Source: Artocarpus heterophyllus
Lineage: Eukaryota; Streptophyta; Magnoliopsida; Rosales; Moraceae
Direction of reading: 5' to 3'
Length of the DNA: 64,000 nt
NCBI GenBank assembly: GCA_025403435.1
Contig: CM046347.1
Coordinates: 25,122,597-25,186,596 of the forward strand
Below the pieces are notes generated by a model. That model did not search any database. It worked only from the letters and a program-made list of their open reading frames with translations, and was not told the origin of the DNA. The translations under genes were made by a program, and so were the position numbers. Of the stretch, positions 36,477 to 47,377 are shown piece by piece (the first letter of the stretch is position 1; every line of letters starts with the position of its first letter).

Positions 36477-36566
36477 TTCCCTCAATTCTGAAAACAAAAT
36501 TGGACTGTTAGTGGTTTCTCATTGCCATACATATGTGTGCACAATCCCGAGGTTCATAAACCTAGC

Positions 36567-36578
36567 GCTCTGATACCA
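36567..36578 (-). other. Primer-binding site of gypsy D (tRNA-Met)
   Basis: The plus strand reads GCTCTGATACCA, a perfect complement of TGGTATCAGAGC, three bases from the LTR edge at 36582. Confidence 0.88.
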
Positions 36579-36581
36579 ATC

Positions 36582-37027
36582 TGTCATGCCCTAAAATCTG
36601 AGGGGTGACGTGGCGAATCAATTAAATTAAATTTAATGAGAATCGCCCTAAAAGATAATAATAATTGATTTTGATTTTAAATGTAAAATTATTAGAAATC
36701 CTAAAAGAAATAAATAGAAAGGAAACATTAAATAAAAAACCCTATTGGGTCCCACCCAACCCACTTTAGTGTGCACACATAGTACTAACAATATTAAATA
36801 CATAACCACAGTCCAAGGAGATACAAGTAAATTTAAAACATTACATGCCTTGTTATAAGTACCCTAAAAGATAATGTTCTAATCAAGTAATTTCCTTCCT
36901 GGTTCTTTAGCCTCCCTAAACTGAACTCTACTAGTAGGGGGGGGGGGGAATTTTAAAACAAGAAAATGTGAGCGAAAGGCTCAGTAGGACTAAAACTTAA
37001 ATAAAACATTTAATTTAAACACATATA
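36582..37027 (-). repeat. 5' LTR fragment of gypsy D
   Basis: It begins TGTCATGCCC on the plus strand and follows the first part of the C LTR, including GTGAGCGAAAGGCTCAGTAG. It ends abruptly at a 30-bp repeat joint. It contains a run of 12 or more G (36937-36948). Confidence 0.85.
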
Positions 37028-37057
37028 GGGGGGGAATTTTAAAACAAGAAAATGTGA
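37028..37057. repeat. 30-bp duplicated joint between D and J
   Basis: The 30 bp at 37028-37057 are identical to 36942-36971, 86 bp upstream. They lie exactly between the D LTR fragment and the oppositely oriented gypsy fragment J, which fits a copied filler at a repair joint. Confidence 0.8.
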
Positions 37058-37275
37058 TCTGTGATGAGCTGAGGGTTGCCCAGAGTAGGCAAAAGAGCTA
37101 CGTAGATAGGAGACGTCGGCCTTTGGAGTTTGAGGTAGGGGATTTTGTTCTTTCGAAAGTTTCACCGCGCAAGGGCATAGCATATTTTGGTGTAAGGGGG
37201 AAACTTGCACCAAGGTATATCAGACCATTTGAGATTACTTACTGCATAGGTGCGGTCGCTTATCACCTTGATCTC
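37058..37275 (+). pseudogene. Gypsy fragment J, integrase C-terminus (part 1)
   Basis: Plus-strand gypsy pol encoding the segment after the integrase core ([22 protein letters not shown] and onward), close to the equivalent part of D (about 32750-33000) but inverted. It is interrupted by element I after the duplication ATCTC (37271-37275) and resumes at 48732. Confidence 0.85.
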
Positions 37276-38601
37276 TGTTCGGTAAAATCCACTAACGCAA
37301 GTGCACGTTATCGATCAAGTAATACAATAGTGAGTAAGAGTATCGTGTCACAGGGACTGTTGTATAATAATCTAACTAAGTACTAAAATTGGATTAACTC
37401 TAAGGTTTATCTAGTTGATCATATGAGGTTGTGATTGAACAAATTACTGAACTAGAGTACTAAATTAAAAATAAAAATTGCAATCAATCTCAAAAGATAC
37501 TTCAATAAGACAAGGCGTTAAGGCATTTGATTTCACCATAATCACTAGATATGAATTTCATAAAATTATGCAACCCAATCAATAATACACATGTGATGAC
37601 GGAAATTCCTAAATTATTTACTATCCTATCTCTAGGTATAGCAAACCTACTCAGTTTATTAACTCACTATATCTCTATGTGAATTTAAATAAATCAGAAT
37701 GCATTAGGATTCATGAACTTTCCAAATGAAGCCACACAAATAATATGGTATATCTCTATCCATATTTAATTCATGGTTATATGTTAGATGAAGCATTTGC
37801 ATAATTCTCCCTTCTCAGTTTTGAACATGCACATCAGATCATTTAAATGGTAGCTAATCATTTAAAAGCATTAAACATAATAACACATAACTCACATGAA
37901 TAAAATCAATTATGGTGCATAAATATGAAATTCACATCGTCATGATTAGGTTACATCATAGCCCTAACTAAGAAAATTAGAACATAATTGAAAAAGAAAT
38001 AAAATCTGAAAATTTAATTGAATCAAACATCAAGAGTTAAGAGAGCAAGAAATTCTGTCACCAATTCTTCACTTCTTACTCCGGAATGCTTGACGGCTCC
38101 TAAGAAAAATAAACAACGCTCTCCAAAATTAACTGATAACCTAGCTACCCAAAACTATTCTATTTATACTACTCTTAAAATAACAAATCCCTTGTTTTGC
38201 ATCCAAAAATCGTGGTTCAGCATCACTCTGGCGCCGCGGCCCTTCTTTTCCAGCGCTGCGGCGCTGCTCCTCTGTTTTTCTCTTCTTTTCTGGCCCAGCG
38301 CCGCGGCGCTCCTTCCCCAGCGCCGCGGCGCTGAGTTTCTACCAACGAAGTTCTTGTACTTTCCTTGGGCGCCGCGGCGCTGCTCTTTGGGCGCCGCGGC
38401 GCTTCAACTCTGCCAGCAAAGTTGGTCTCGGATTTCTTGTGCTCTTGCTCCCTTTTGTTTTGTTTTCTTTCTTTCTTCAACCTACATCAATAAAATCATG
38501 CTTTTATGAAAGAGTTGGATGTTTCATGTAAGTTTTCTCAAAAACATAGTAATATTTGTTAATTAAAAGTGGCCAAATAACTCTCTAAACTAGAGTTATC
38601 A
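37276..38601 (-). repeat. 3' LTR of element I
   Basis: 1326 bp, starting TGTTCGG and ending TTATCA on the plus strand. It contains six palindrome units at 38231-38402. On the minus strand a TATA box lies at 38161-38169, about 60 bp downstream of the array. Confidence 0.92.
38231..38402. repeat. GC palindrome array in I 3' LTR (3 dyads)
   Basis: Units of the GCGCCGCGGCGC type start at 38231/38253, 38298/38320 and 38369/38391. Each dyad is spaced exactly 22 bp, with dyad-to-dyad steps of 67 and 71 bp. Confidence 0.9.
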
Positions 38602-38616
38602 AAACCCCCCAAACTA
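38602..38616 (-). other. Polypurine tract of element I
   Basis: The plus strand reads AAACCCCCCAAACTA; the minus strand therefore has a G6 purine-rich tract directly before the left LTR, marking it as the 3' LTR. Confidence 0.8.
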
Positions 38617-40091
38617 ACTTTTGCTAGTCCTCGAGCAAAATCAAGAAGTAACACAAACATGGACCAACAAATCCTTCAAGATGTCCTCCAAAATTTTTCC
38701 ATCTTACAATTCACAGAAAAGAACAAATTCCATCCAAACAGTGAGATCGATTTGCTGGTTAAGACTAATTCTAATTTCATGACCCGTGTGTGTGTTATCA
38801 ATTCTTTTCAAATTGTATGCAGTTCAAGAACATCCACATTACTCTGAGAAGCTTTGATGAGTTGTGCACAGAAACATGTTTCATAGGTTCACCTTTCATT
38901 TCTTTCTCCACTAATGTAGGCTAGTCATCCAACTAAAAATCATTAGGGCTTTATTAAGCTTGTAACATTAGGCTGGGCTAGAGGTAAGATAAAAGTAAAT
39001 TTTAGGCTCAATTCACCCCTCACATGTTGATTTCTAGACTCCAACTAGAATCCGTCTTGGTTGTATACCCTTAAACCACTTCAACTGTACAATCAACATT
39101 TACCCTTCTCTTCAAGCCATCCAACTTCTGACCAATTTAGACCCTATCCCCAAACTTACTCCATCACCCTCAACTGCACTCAATTATGCACTTTCGTTTT
39201 CTTAGTCACTCATTGTTGTCGTTTCATCTTTTTTTCTTTTTTTTTTGAGTCAAATCATATGAAAACTAATAAGATCCTTAAATAGCAAAATTAATACACG
39301 TGAGGCTCAAAAACTTCTATGCTTCAAGAAACAACGAAACAACTCCCTTGCTCCATTCTACTTCCCAAAATACGTTTACCTTCTTCAGAAATCAACATGT
39401 TTACGGGATGTGGGACAAGATATAAATGATTGGCTGGTTTAACAAATGTGGGTGACAAAGAAAGAACGGTTAATGCATCAAGGCTCAACAAGGTGACTAG
39501 GGATATTTAACCAAGGTTGGCTTGAACGGCTCAAACGATCCAAAAATGGCCTAAATCATGTTTTCAGTCAGATGTAGCCTAGGATTTCGCCTCGAGAGAA
39601 AATCAGATGAATTCTAAAACATGGGTGAACATTAATGGACATGCACACAATTCAAAAATTCAGGATTTTTGTGCTCAAGAAATAGATCATAAATTCAGAA
39701 TTAGAATTAAACAACAAATCCATCACAAGTTTAGACAAAATTCATACCTCCTACAAATTTTAAGACATCCAAATAAAGGATTCAATCATATCCAGATTCA
39801 TCAATGCAGGAATGTATCACTTCAAGTTTCAAAAAGGGTGAACACAAGTTTTAACAAACAAAAATTTTTGTTTCCCCCCCCAAACTAAATAGAGCATTGT
39901 CCTCAATGTATAAATAAAGAAGAAAAGGTAAGGAAACCCCCTGAGTAACAAATGAGGCCAATTGGACTTGTGCAGCCATGGGAACTCCGAGAAGTGATCT
40001 GGACAACAAGGACAACAAAACAAAAAAACTTAAGAAATTGAGAATGAAAAGAAAACCGAAATAATGAAATAAATAAAAATGGCAAGTGAAA
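38617..40091. other. 3' untranslated region of element I
   Basis: About 1.5 kb between the third ORF and the polypurine tract. Open frames on both strands are short and without protein-like features. No palindrome units are present here. Confidence 0.6.
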
Positions 40092-41138
40092 TTAAGGCTC
40101 AGAGTGATCAGGAAAATGCGGTGGAGGTGGAAGTTGAGATTCATCCATGCCCAAGTGTCGAGCAATTGCCCGCGTCATGGCAATATTATATTCTAGGCCT
40201 AATTCCAAACGACGCAAGCGATCACTGATTGGGAACTCAGGGGCAGGGACAGCAGGCGGTTGAGCTATGGGAGTGACTTGTTCGGGCGGAGGGGGTTGGC
40301 TCGAGGCGGAGGCACCAGTGTTTTGCCGAATCGGAGGGCGTACTTCTTGGTCTCTGAAGCTTCCCACGACCTTTCTGTTAATGATTTTCATGGGTTGCAA
40401 TAATTCTTCCTCTTGGTCGAATGGGACTCCGGCGTCAAGGCATAATCGTGTGATGAGGGAAGAGTGACCCAAACCACCAGTCGTAGAACCCATAGCAGTT
40501 CTCAGAATACTGTCTTGGATTACTTTTCCCACATCAATCATTTTACCTGTAACAATAGCAAATAACAAGGCAGCTCTGTCCTTGGTAACATCAGAAAAGT
40601 GCATTACAGGCATTAATTTCGATGCAATAAAATACAACCACGCTTTGTACTCCCTGTTTAACGCGGAGGAGGGAAACGACACCGCTTCACCTCCCCGTGT
40701 TAATTTCCATGTGGTGCCTGCAGTAGCTATGGTGCCAAGAATCTCCTCAAAATCTAAATGTTCATTGAGGTATTCATAATAATCATCATTATCAATATTT
40801 CGAAGCCCATAATACCTGTTAATGGTTGTTTTATCAAAACGAACCATCTTACCGCGTACACTTACCTGGAGGTTAGTGTGCTCTGGAACATTAGCATAAA
40901 ATTCCCGGACAAGTGGAACTACAGCCGCCTCGGGTTGCTCGAGAAATTTGCTCCATCCTCTTTGCATAACTATATTAAAAAAAACGGTAGAAAAACCATC
41001 GCTAAAGTCTAAACCCCGCTCCGGTACTACAGTTTTCTTAACAATAGCATTATTATGTCTTTTTCTCGCGGCCTCACTCACAAACCGAGTATATGGGGTG
41101 GATGATGAAGCTACAGTTCGTGTGCGCTTAGAAGCCAT
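40092..41138 (-). CDS. Third ORF downstream of pol in Athila-like element I
   Basis: A 348-residue protein from ATG at 41138 (MASKRTRTVASSSTPYTRF). The frame extends further upstream only through a poly-lysine stretch encoded by an A-tract, with no other ATG. It has a basic N-terminus, a central globular region (VREFYANVPE, VRGKMVRFDKTTINRYYGL, REYKAWLYFIASKLMP) and a proline-rich tail (QPPPPEQVTPIAQPPAVPAP). The central region resembles the uncharacterised plant-transposon domain found in ORFs next to Athila-type pol genes. No transmembrane segment or signal peptide is evident, so an envelope role is not supported. It is intact although gag-pol is broken. It lies in the same orientation as pol, about 850 nt downstream, preceded directly by 19 A residues. 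Confidence 0.75.
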   Translation of the reverse strand: MASKRTRTVASSSTPYTRFVSEAARKRHNNAIVKKTVVPERGLDFSDGFSTVFFNIVMQRGWSKFLEQPEAAVVPLVREFYANVPEHTNLQVSVRGKMVRFDKTTINRYYGLRNIDNDDYYEYLNEHLDFEEILGTIATAGTTWKLTRGGEAVSFPSSALNREYKAWLYFIASKLMPVMHFSDVTKDRAALLFAIVTGKMIDVGKVIQDSILRTAMGSTTGGLGHSSLITRLCLDAGVPFDQEEELLQPMKIINRKVVGSFRDQEVRPPIRQNTGASASSQPPPPEQVTPIAQPPAVPAPEFPISDRLRRLELGLEYNIAMTRAIARHLGMDESQLPPPPHFPDHSEP

Positions 41139-41987
41139 TTTTTTTTTTTTTTTTTTTGTATGGCACACACGTTAAAGAGTAGAACTAACACCGTCAAAAT
41201 TTCACTTACCAAAAACTAACTAGAATCATGAAAGAAAACCTAACAAGTGCAAATTAAAGAAAAAAAATAAAATAATCACACAAATATGAAATAATAAACA
41301 AAATAAAAATAACAAAAATTAAATAAAAATACTCAAAGATATGACAAGGAGGCAACTTACTTGAAGAGAAAGACGAACTGAAAGGAGATGGCAGCCACAA
41401 CGTTGGAGGATGAGGATGGCAAAATTTTCTAGAGAGAAGGAGGAGAAGAAGAAGTGGGAGAGAAGAGTTTTGTTGTAGAGAGAGAAAGTAAATGGTGGGA
41501 ATGAGGGAAAGAAAGAGGGATTGTTCGGTTTAAAGCCACCCTTTTTTTTTTTTTTTTTTTTTTTTCGGAATCACGCACACAGCGCCGCGGCGCTTGAATT
41601 CCAGCGCTGCGGCGCTGTCATTCTGCCTCTTTTTTTTTTTTTTTTTTTCATGGCGCCGCGGCGCTGATGTTATAGCGCCGCGGCGCTTTCCTTCTGCCAA
41701 CGATATTTTCATTCTCCAAAACAGCGCCGCGGCGCTCTCAATTGAGGGCTGCGGCGCTTGGACTCTGCCAAAAAAAAACAGTTCACCAGCGATTTTTGTT
41801 TTGATGCTCCCTTATTGACTTCGACTCCTGCAAAACAAAATGATAATGTTAAACAAAAATAACCTAAATTATTTATTTATTATTATTATTATTATTATTT
41901 TTTTTTTGAACATGATAAATAAGAAAATGCTTGGGTTGCCTCCCAAGAAGCGCTTGCTTTATTGTCTTCAGCCAGACTGTCTCAATG
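41139..41987 (-). promoter_or_regulatory. Pol-ORF3 interval with A-tracts and palindromes
   Basis: On the element strand this 849-nt interval holds three long A-tracts (plus-strand T runs at 41139-41157, 41542-41565 and 41630-41648, i.e. 19, 24 and 19 bases) and six GC palindromes. The last A-tract touches the ATG of the third ORF. How the ORF is expressed (spliced or internal promoter, internal entry) is unknown; the layout suggests a regulatory interval. Confidence 0.5.
41582..41757. repeat. GC palindrome array between pol and ORF3 (3 dyads)
   Basis: Units start at 41582/41604, 41653/41675 and 41724/41746: 22 bp within each dyad and exactly 71 bp from dyad to dyad. Four of six units carry the perfect 12-bp core GCGCCGCGGCGC. 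Confidence 0.92.
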
Positions 41988-44900
41988 TCACTTGGTAGGA
42001 GCTTGTAATTCGATGGTGATTTTATTCCTGTTAACTCCACCTCCAAAGTAAGGCTTCAAGCGCTGACCATTGACCTTAAATTTGCCTTTGGTATCATGTG
42101 CCACCTCTATTGCTCCAGATGGAAAGACTTGTGTTACTGTAAATGGTCCTGACCACCTAGATTTCAGCTTACCTGGAAACAATTTAAGATGAGAGTTATA
42201 GAGCAAGACCTGTTGACCAACTGCAAATTCTTTCCTGAGAATGTGCTTATCATGCCATCTTTTCATTTTCTCCTTGTAAAGCTTTGCATTCTCATAAGCA
42301 TCAAGCTTAAATTCATCCAGCTCATTTAGTTGCAGCAACCTAGCCTCACCTGTCAACTGCGCATCAAATTCAAACATTTAGTTGCCCAATAAGCCCTATG
42401 TTCTAGTTCCACTGGCAGGTGACATGCTTTTCCAAAAACTAGCCTGAAAGGGGACATCCCGATGGGAGTTTTGAATGCAGTCCTATATGCCCAAAGAGCA
42501 TCATCTAACTTAATAGACCAATCCTTCCTAGAGGCATTTACTGTCTTCTCCAAAATCCTCTTGATTTCCCTATTTGAAATTTCCACTTGACCATTAGTCT
42601 GAGGATGATATGCTAGTGCCACCTTATGTGTAACCCCATATTTTCCCAAGAGTGCCTCAAATTGCTTACTACTGAAATGCGATCCTTGATCACTTATGAT
42701 TGCCCTAGGGGTGCCAAATCGGGAAAAAATGTTCTTTTTCAGAAATTTGACTACGACCTTAGTGTTATTTGTTGGTACAGCAGCTGCTTCTACCCACTTA
42801 GATACGTACTCAACGGCTACTAAAATGTATTCATTCCCAAATGAAGGTGGAAATGGTCCCATGAAATCAATACCCCAAACATCAAATAGTTCACACACAA
42901 GAATGTTGTTTAAAGGCATCTCATTTTTCCTAGAAATATTTCCCATTCTTTGACATCGATCACATGAGGCTACATAGAAATGTGCATCTTTAAAAAGTGT
43001 GGGCCAATAGAAACCAGATTGTAATACTTTAGCAGCAGTTTTAGAACCACTAAAATGACCACCAGCCTCCCCATCATGACAAAGTTGTAAAATGCTTACC
43101 ATTTCATCCTCAGAAACACATCTTCTTATCACCTGATCTGTGCAAATTTTAAACAAGAAAGGGTCTTCCCAAAAATAGTGTTTAACATCAGAAAAGAATT
43201 TTTTCTTTTGTTGATATGACAAATTAGGGGGTAGAACATTACTTGCTAAAAAATTTACCAAATCAGCATACCAGGGGACTCGTGGGGATTTGATAGAGAA
43301 TACCTGCTCATCAGGGAATTCCTCCAGAATTAGGCTGCCCACTTCATCATGATTGGGAATTCTGGATAAGTGATCTGCAACTAGGTTCTCAGTTCCCTTT
43401 TTATCCTTGATCTCCAAATCAAACTCTTGAAGCAACAATATCCACCTGATTAACCTGAGCTTGGATTCCTTCTTTTCAAGTAAGTATTTCAGAGCAGAAT
43501 GATCAGAGTAAACAACTACTTTTGAACCAATCAAATACGAACGAAATTTATCAAAAGCAAAAACTACCGCCAGAAGTTCCTTTTCTGTAGTTGTGTAATT
43601 CAGTTGTGCTCCCGACAAGGTTCGACTAGCGTAATATATAGTTTGAAAAATTTTGTTCTTTCGTTGGCCCAGCACTGCTCCAACTGCTGAATCACTTGCA
43701 TCACACATGAGCTCAAAAGGTAAATCCCAATCAGGCGCTGCCATGATAGGTGCTGACACAAGCTTTTCTTTCAAAGTGTTAAAGGCCTGCAAGCATTCAT
43801 CAGAAAACACAAACGGGGCATCTTTAACCAACAAGTTAGACAAAGGTCTAGCAATTTTTGAAAAATCTTTTATAAATCGCCTATAAAATCCAACATGCCC
43901 CAAGAATCCGCGAACAAGTTTGACAGATGTGGGTGGAGGCAATTTTGCAATAACCTCCACTTTGGCTCTATCAACTTCTATACCGTCTTTGGAGATTTTG
44001 TGTCCAAGCACAATCCCTTCCTGCACCATAAAATGACATTTTTCCCAATTCAAAACAAGGTTAGTTTCCTCACATCTTTGTAACACCAATGCCAAATTAT
44101 GTAAGCATAAATCAAATGATGTGCCAAAGACAGAAAAGTCATCCATGAAAATTTCAATGAATTTCTCAACCATATCAGAAAAAATGGCCATCATACAACG
44201 CTGAAAAGTTGCCGGTGCATTACAAAGACCAAATGGCATCCTTCTATATGCAAAAGTGCCATAGGGACAAGTGAACGTGGTCTTTTCTTGATCCTCGGGT
44301 GCAATAGGGATTTGATTATACCCTGAATATCCATCTAGAAAACAATAGAATTGATGTCCTGCAAGTCTTTCCAACATTTGATCAATAAATGGTAAAGGAA
44401 AATGATCTTTTCTAGTGGCATCATTTAATTTCCTATAGTCCATACAAACACGCCACCCAGTAACTGTTCTAGTTGGAATTATCTCATTATTGTCATTCTT
44501 TTGAATAGTCATACCTCCTTTCTTCGGCACAACTTGCACAGGACTTACCCATGAACTATCAGATATAGGATAGATGATCCCGGCATCTAATAGTTTGATA
44601 ACCTCAGCTTTCACCACTTCTTGCATTTTTGGATTCAGACGCCTTTGGGGTTGAATGGTGGGCTTGTATTTCTCCTCCATAAGAATTTTGTGCATGCAAA
44701 TGGAGGGGCTTATTCCTTTGATGTCTGCAATCTTCCATCCAATTGCGCCTTTGTGCTCTCTTAACACCCTAAGCAGTTTTTCCTCCATAAGATCTGTCAA
44801 AGAAGAAGAAATAATTACAGGTAGTGAGGAATTGCCATCTAAATATGCATATTTTAAATGAGAAGGTAAGGGTTTAAGTTCAAGAATAGGAGGCTCTTCA

Positions 44901-45480
44901 ATTGATGGCTTAGGCCTTGTGATGGACTGTCCCACTTCTTCAAGTTGCAATGCCTTATGCCTCGGAATTGGTGGATTTGCCTCCATAAATTCTACATATT
45001 CCCTTATTTCCTCATTCTCAACATCCGCACCAGTAGATTGGGTTAGACAAGCTTCAAGCGGATCCTTGAAAACATCTTCCTGAAAAATCTTAGATACCAG
45101 TTTATCAATGGTGTCAATTCTAAAGCAAGAATCATCAGTTGAGGGATATTTCATTGCTTCAAACACATTAAAGGTGACATGATCATCTTGAACCCTGAGA
45201 ATTAATTTTCCTTGTTGCACATCTATCAAGGTTCTTCCAGTCGCTAGAAAAGGACGGCCTAAAATGAGTGGAACCTCATGATCTTCCTCCATTTCTAGAA
45301 CAATGAAATCTGCAGGAAAAATAAACTTGTCAACCTTTACTAGTACATCTTCCACAATACCTCTTGGGTGCTTAATTGTTCGATCTGCTAGTTGAAGTGA
45401 CACTGTGGTTGCTTTAACCTCTCCCAAACCTAATTTCTTAAAAACAAAAAAAGGCATTAAATTGATACTAGCCCCTAAAT
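41988..45480 (-). pseudogene. pol: Pol of element I, two frameshifts
   Basis: Encodes protease ([17 protein letters not shown]), reverse transcriptase ([10 protein letters not shown], active site FMDD at about 44139-44150), RNase H ([35 protein letters not shown]), integrase ([19 protein letters not shown] zinc region, [26 protein letters not shown]) and a C-terminal extension ending at 41988, without a chromodomain. One base is missing just ahead of the protease DLGAS motif (about 45475-45485), separating gag from pol. A second one-base loss near 42370 splits the integrase tail. Otherwise the frame is open for 1034 codons (45457-42353). All catalytic motifs are present, so it was active recently. 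Confidence 0.9.
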
Positions 45481-47262
45481 CACTAATGCTTTTTTGAAAT
45501 AAGAGTCACCAATAGTACAAGGAATAGTAAAACTCCCTGGATCTTTTAGTTTAGGTGGCAGCTTATTCTGCAGAATGGCTGAACATTCCTCATTCAATTT
45601 TACTGTTTCATAATCCTCCAGCTTCCTTTTGTTGGCCAAAATCTCCTTCAAGAATTTTGCATAGCTAGGCATCTGGGCTAAAGCATCTGCAAAAGGAATG
45701 TTAATATGCAATTTTTTAAACACCTCAAGAAATTTAGAAAATTGCTTATCTAATTTGTGCTGCTGGAGTCGTTGAGGGAATGGGATGGGAGGCACATAGG
45801 GCTTGGGATCATCAGGAAAAAGCTTGCTCTTGCATGTTTCCTTGGATTGCTCATTACTCTCTTCTTCTTGTTCAATGTTGACCTCGTGTTTAGCATCCTC
45901 TTGTCCCAATTGTTTGCCACTTCTCAAAGTAATTGCCTTTATGTTCTCAATAGGATTCTTTTCAGTGTTGCTTGGCAAAGAACCCTGTGGTCTACCTGAG
46001 ATCATATTAGCCATCTGTCCTATTTGCATTTCCAGATTTCTGATAGATGACTCTTGATTCTGGAGTCTTGCATCTGTACTCTTCATGAAATCTTGAGTGG
46101 AGGTCGCCAGCTTAGCAACAATATCTTCCAGATTCGGCTTTTTCTCCTCCTGTTGCTTGAATCCTGGTGGTGGTCTCATCGCATTTTGATTGCCCCATGA
46201 AAAATTTGGATGATTTCGCCACCCCGGGTTGTAAGTGTTGGAATAAGGATTATTTTGTGACCTGTTAAAATTTCCAACAAAATTAGCATTTTCAGAAGGT
46301 TGAGCAAAATTGTTACCTACCTGGCATTCATTGCTGGCATGTCCTCCACCACAAAATTCACATACGGCATTCTGAATTTTCATAGCTGAAGCACTCATAT
46401 GGTCTATCTTTCTGTTAAGTGCTTCAAATTGAGCTGTGAGTGCAGATAATGCATCCACTTCATGAACTCCTGCCGTTCTCCTAGTTTGTAGCCTTTCAGT
46501 AGGCCACTGATAGTTGTTTGATGCCATCTCTTCTATTAGATCAAAAGCCTCCTCAGGTGTTTTATTATTTAATGTCCCACCTACAGCTGCATCAATGGTA
46601 GCCCGGATACTTGCGCTAGACCCATTGTAAAAAGTTTGTACCTGCATCCAGACTGGTAATCCATGATGTGGGCACCTCCTTAGCAGCTCCTTGAATCTTT
46701 CCCATGCTTCGTATAACGACTCATTGTCCATCTGCAAGAAATTAGTGATATCGTTACGCATTTTTGCAGATTTTGCTGGAGGGAAAAACTTACCAAGGAA
46801 TTTTTGGGCCATAGTATCCCAAGTGGTGATTGATCCTGCAGGAAGAGATGTGAGCCAATTCTTGGCTTTATCCCTCAGCGAGAATGGGAACAATCTCAGT
46901 CTAACTGCATCATCTGACACTCCATTAAATTTAATAGTGTCACAGATTTCGAGAAATGCATCAATGTGGGCGTTTGGATCATCACAAGGTAGCCCACTAA
47001 ATTGCACCAATTGTTGAATCATTTGGATGAGAGATGGCTTGATCTCAAAGTTGTTTGCTTGAATAGCTGGCCTCCTAATGCTTGAAGTGGCACCTTGAAT
47101 AGTTGGTGCTGCATAATCTCTCAAAAGTCGACGAGGGTTTTCAGCTTCACCTGCATCCGCCATTTTCTCAGTGTGATTTCTCTGTTCTCTTAGCAGTCTT
47201 TTGAAAGTACGCTCGATTTCTGAATCAAACTTAACAAGTTCCCCTTGTTTAGTTCTTCTCAT
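45475..47262 (-). CDS. gag: Gag of element I, truncated before protease
   Basis: The structural protein of the particle. ATG at 47262 ([12 protein letters not shown]) is chosen because the frame upstream lacks another ATG; this is about 100 nt from the primer site. The retrotransposon gag domain covers about residues 85-205 ([32 protein letters not shown]). A zinc knuckle of unusual spacing follows (C301, C304, H308, C313; three residues rather than four before the histidine). After it come an Asn/Pro-rich linker, a coiled-coil-like stretch ([21 protein letters not shown]) and a segment leading to the protease. The frame ends early, just before DLGAS, from a one-base deletion; in the intact ancestor it would have run on into pol. 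Confidence 0.88.
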   Translation of the reverse strand: MRRTKQGELVKFDSEIERTFKRLLREQRNHTEKMADAGEAENPRRLLRDYAAPTIQGATSSIRRPAIQANNFEIKPSLIQMIQQLVQFSGLPCDDPNAHIDAFLEICDTIKFNGVSDDAVRLRLFPFSLRDKAKNWLTSLPAGSITTWDTMAQKFLGKFFPPAKSAKMRNDITNFLQMDNESLYEAWERFKELLRRCPHHGLPVWMQVQTFYNGSSASIRATIDAAVGGTLNNKTPEEAFDLIEEMASNNYQWPTERLQTRRTAGVHEVDALSALTAQFEALNRKIDHMSASAMKIQNAVCEFCGGGHASNECQVGNNFAQPSENANFVGNFNRSQNNPYSNTYNPGWRNHPNFSWGNQNAMRPPPGFKQQEEKKPNLEDIVAKLATSTQDFMKSTDARLQNQESSIRNLEMQIGQMANMISGRPQGSLPSNTEKNPIENIKAITLRSGKQLGQEDAKHEVNIEQEEESNEQSKETCKSKLFPDDPKPYVPPIPFPQRLQQHKLDKQFSKFLEVFKKLHINIPFADALAQMPSYAKFLKEILANKRKLEDYETVKLNEECSAILQNKLPPKLKDPGSFTIPCTIGDSYFKKALVI

Positions 47263-47360
47263 ACACCAACGCACTCCTAAAAAAAATGAACAAAATAAAA
47301 GAAACTAGATTAAATCAAGGGTTATCCGGTATTAATATTAATTAGTATTAAACAAGTAGT

Positions 47361-47377
47361 CCCCGGCAACGGCGCCA
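47361..47377 (-). other. Primer-binding site of element I (tRNA-Asp)
   Basis: The plus strand reads CCCCGGCAACGGCGCCA, the 3' end of plant tRNA-Asp(GUC) including CCA, so the minus strand is its complement. It lies six bases from the 5' LTR edge. Athila-type elements commonly use tRNA-Asp. Confidence 0.92.

Larger units (their letters stand above)
32379..37057 (-). mobile_element. Gypsy chromovirus D, truncated at both LTRs
   Basis: A relative of element C on the minus strand. It keeps 62 bp of 3' LTR (32379-32440), a polypurine tract (about 32441-32454), a decayed coding region, a perfect tRNA-Met primer site and about 446 bp of 5' LTR (36582-37027). Both LTR outer ends are missing and replaced by rearranged junctions, so no target duplication can be identified. 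Protease is deleted. Confidence 0.88.

Noticed and set aside
38018..38509. Open frame through the I LTR array encoding Ala/Leu-rich repeats
   Set aside because: Spans TATA box and palindromes on the strand opposite to the element; composition is dictated by GCGCCGCGGCGC repeats.
47361..47377. Exact match to the 3' end of tRNA-Asp
   Set aside because: Only 17 nt, placed beside the LTR edge; it is the primer-binding site, not a tRNA gene.
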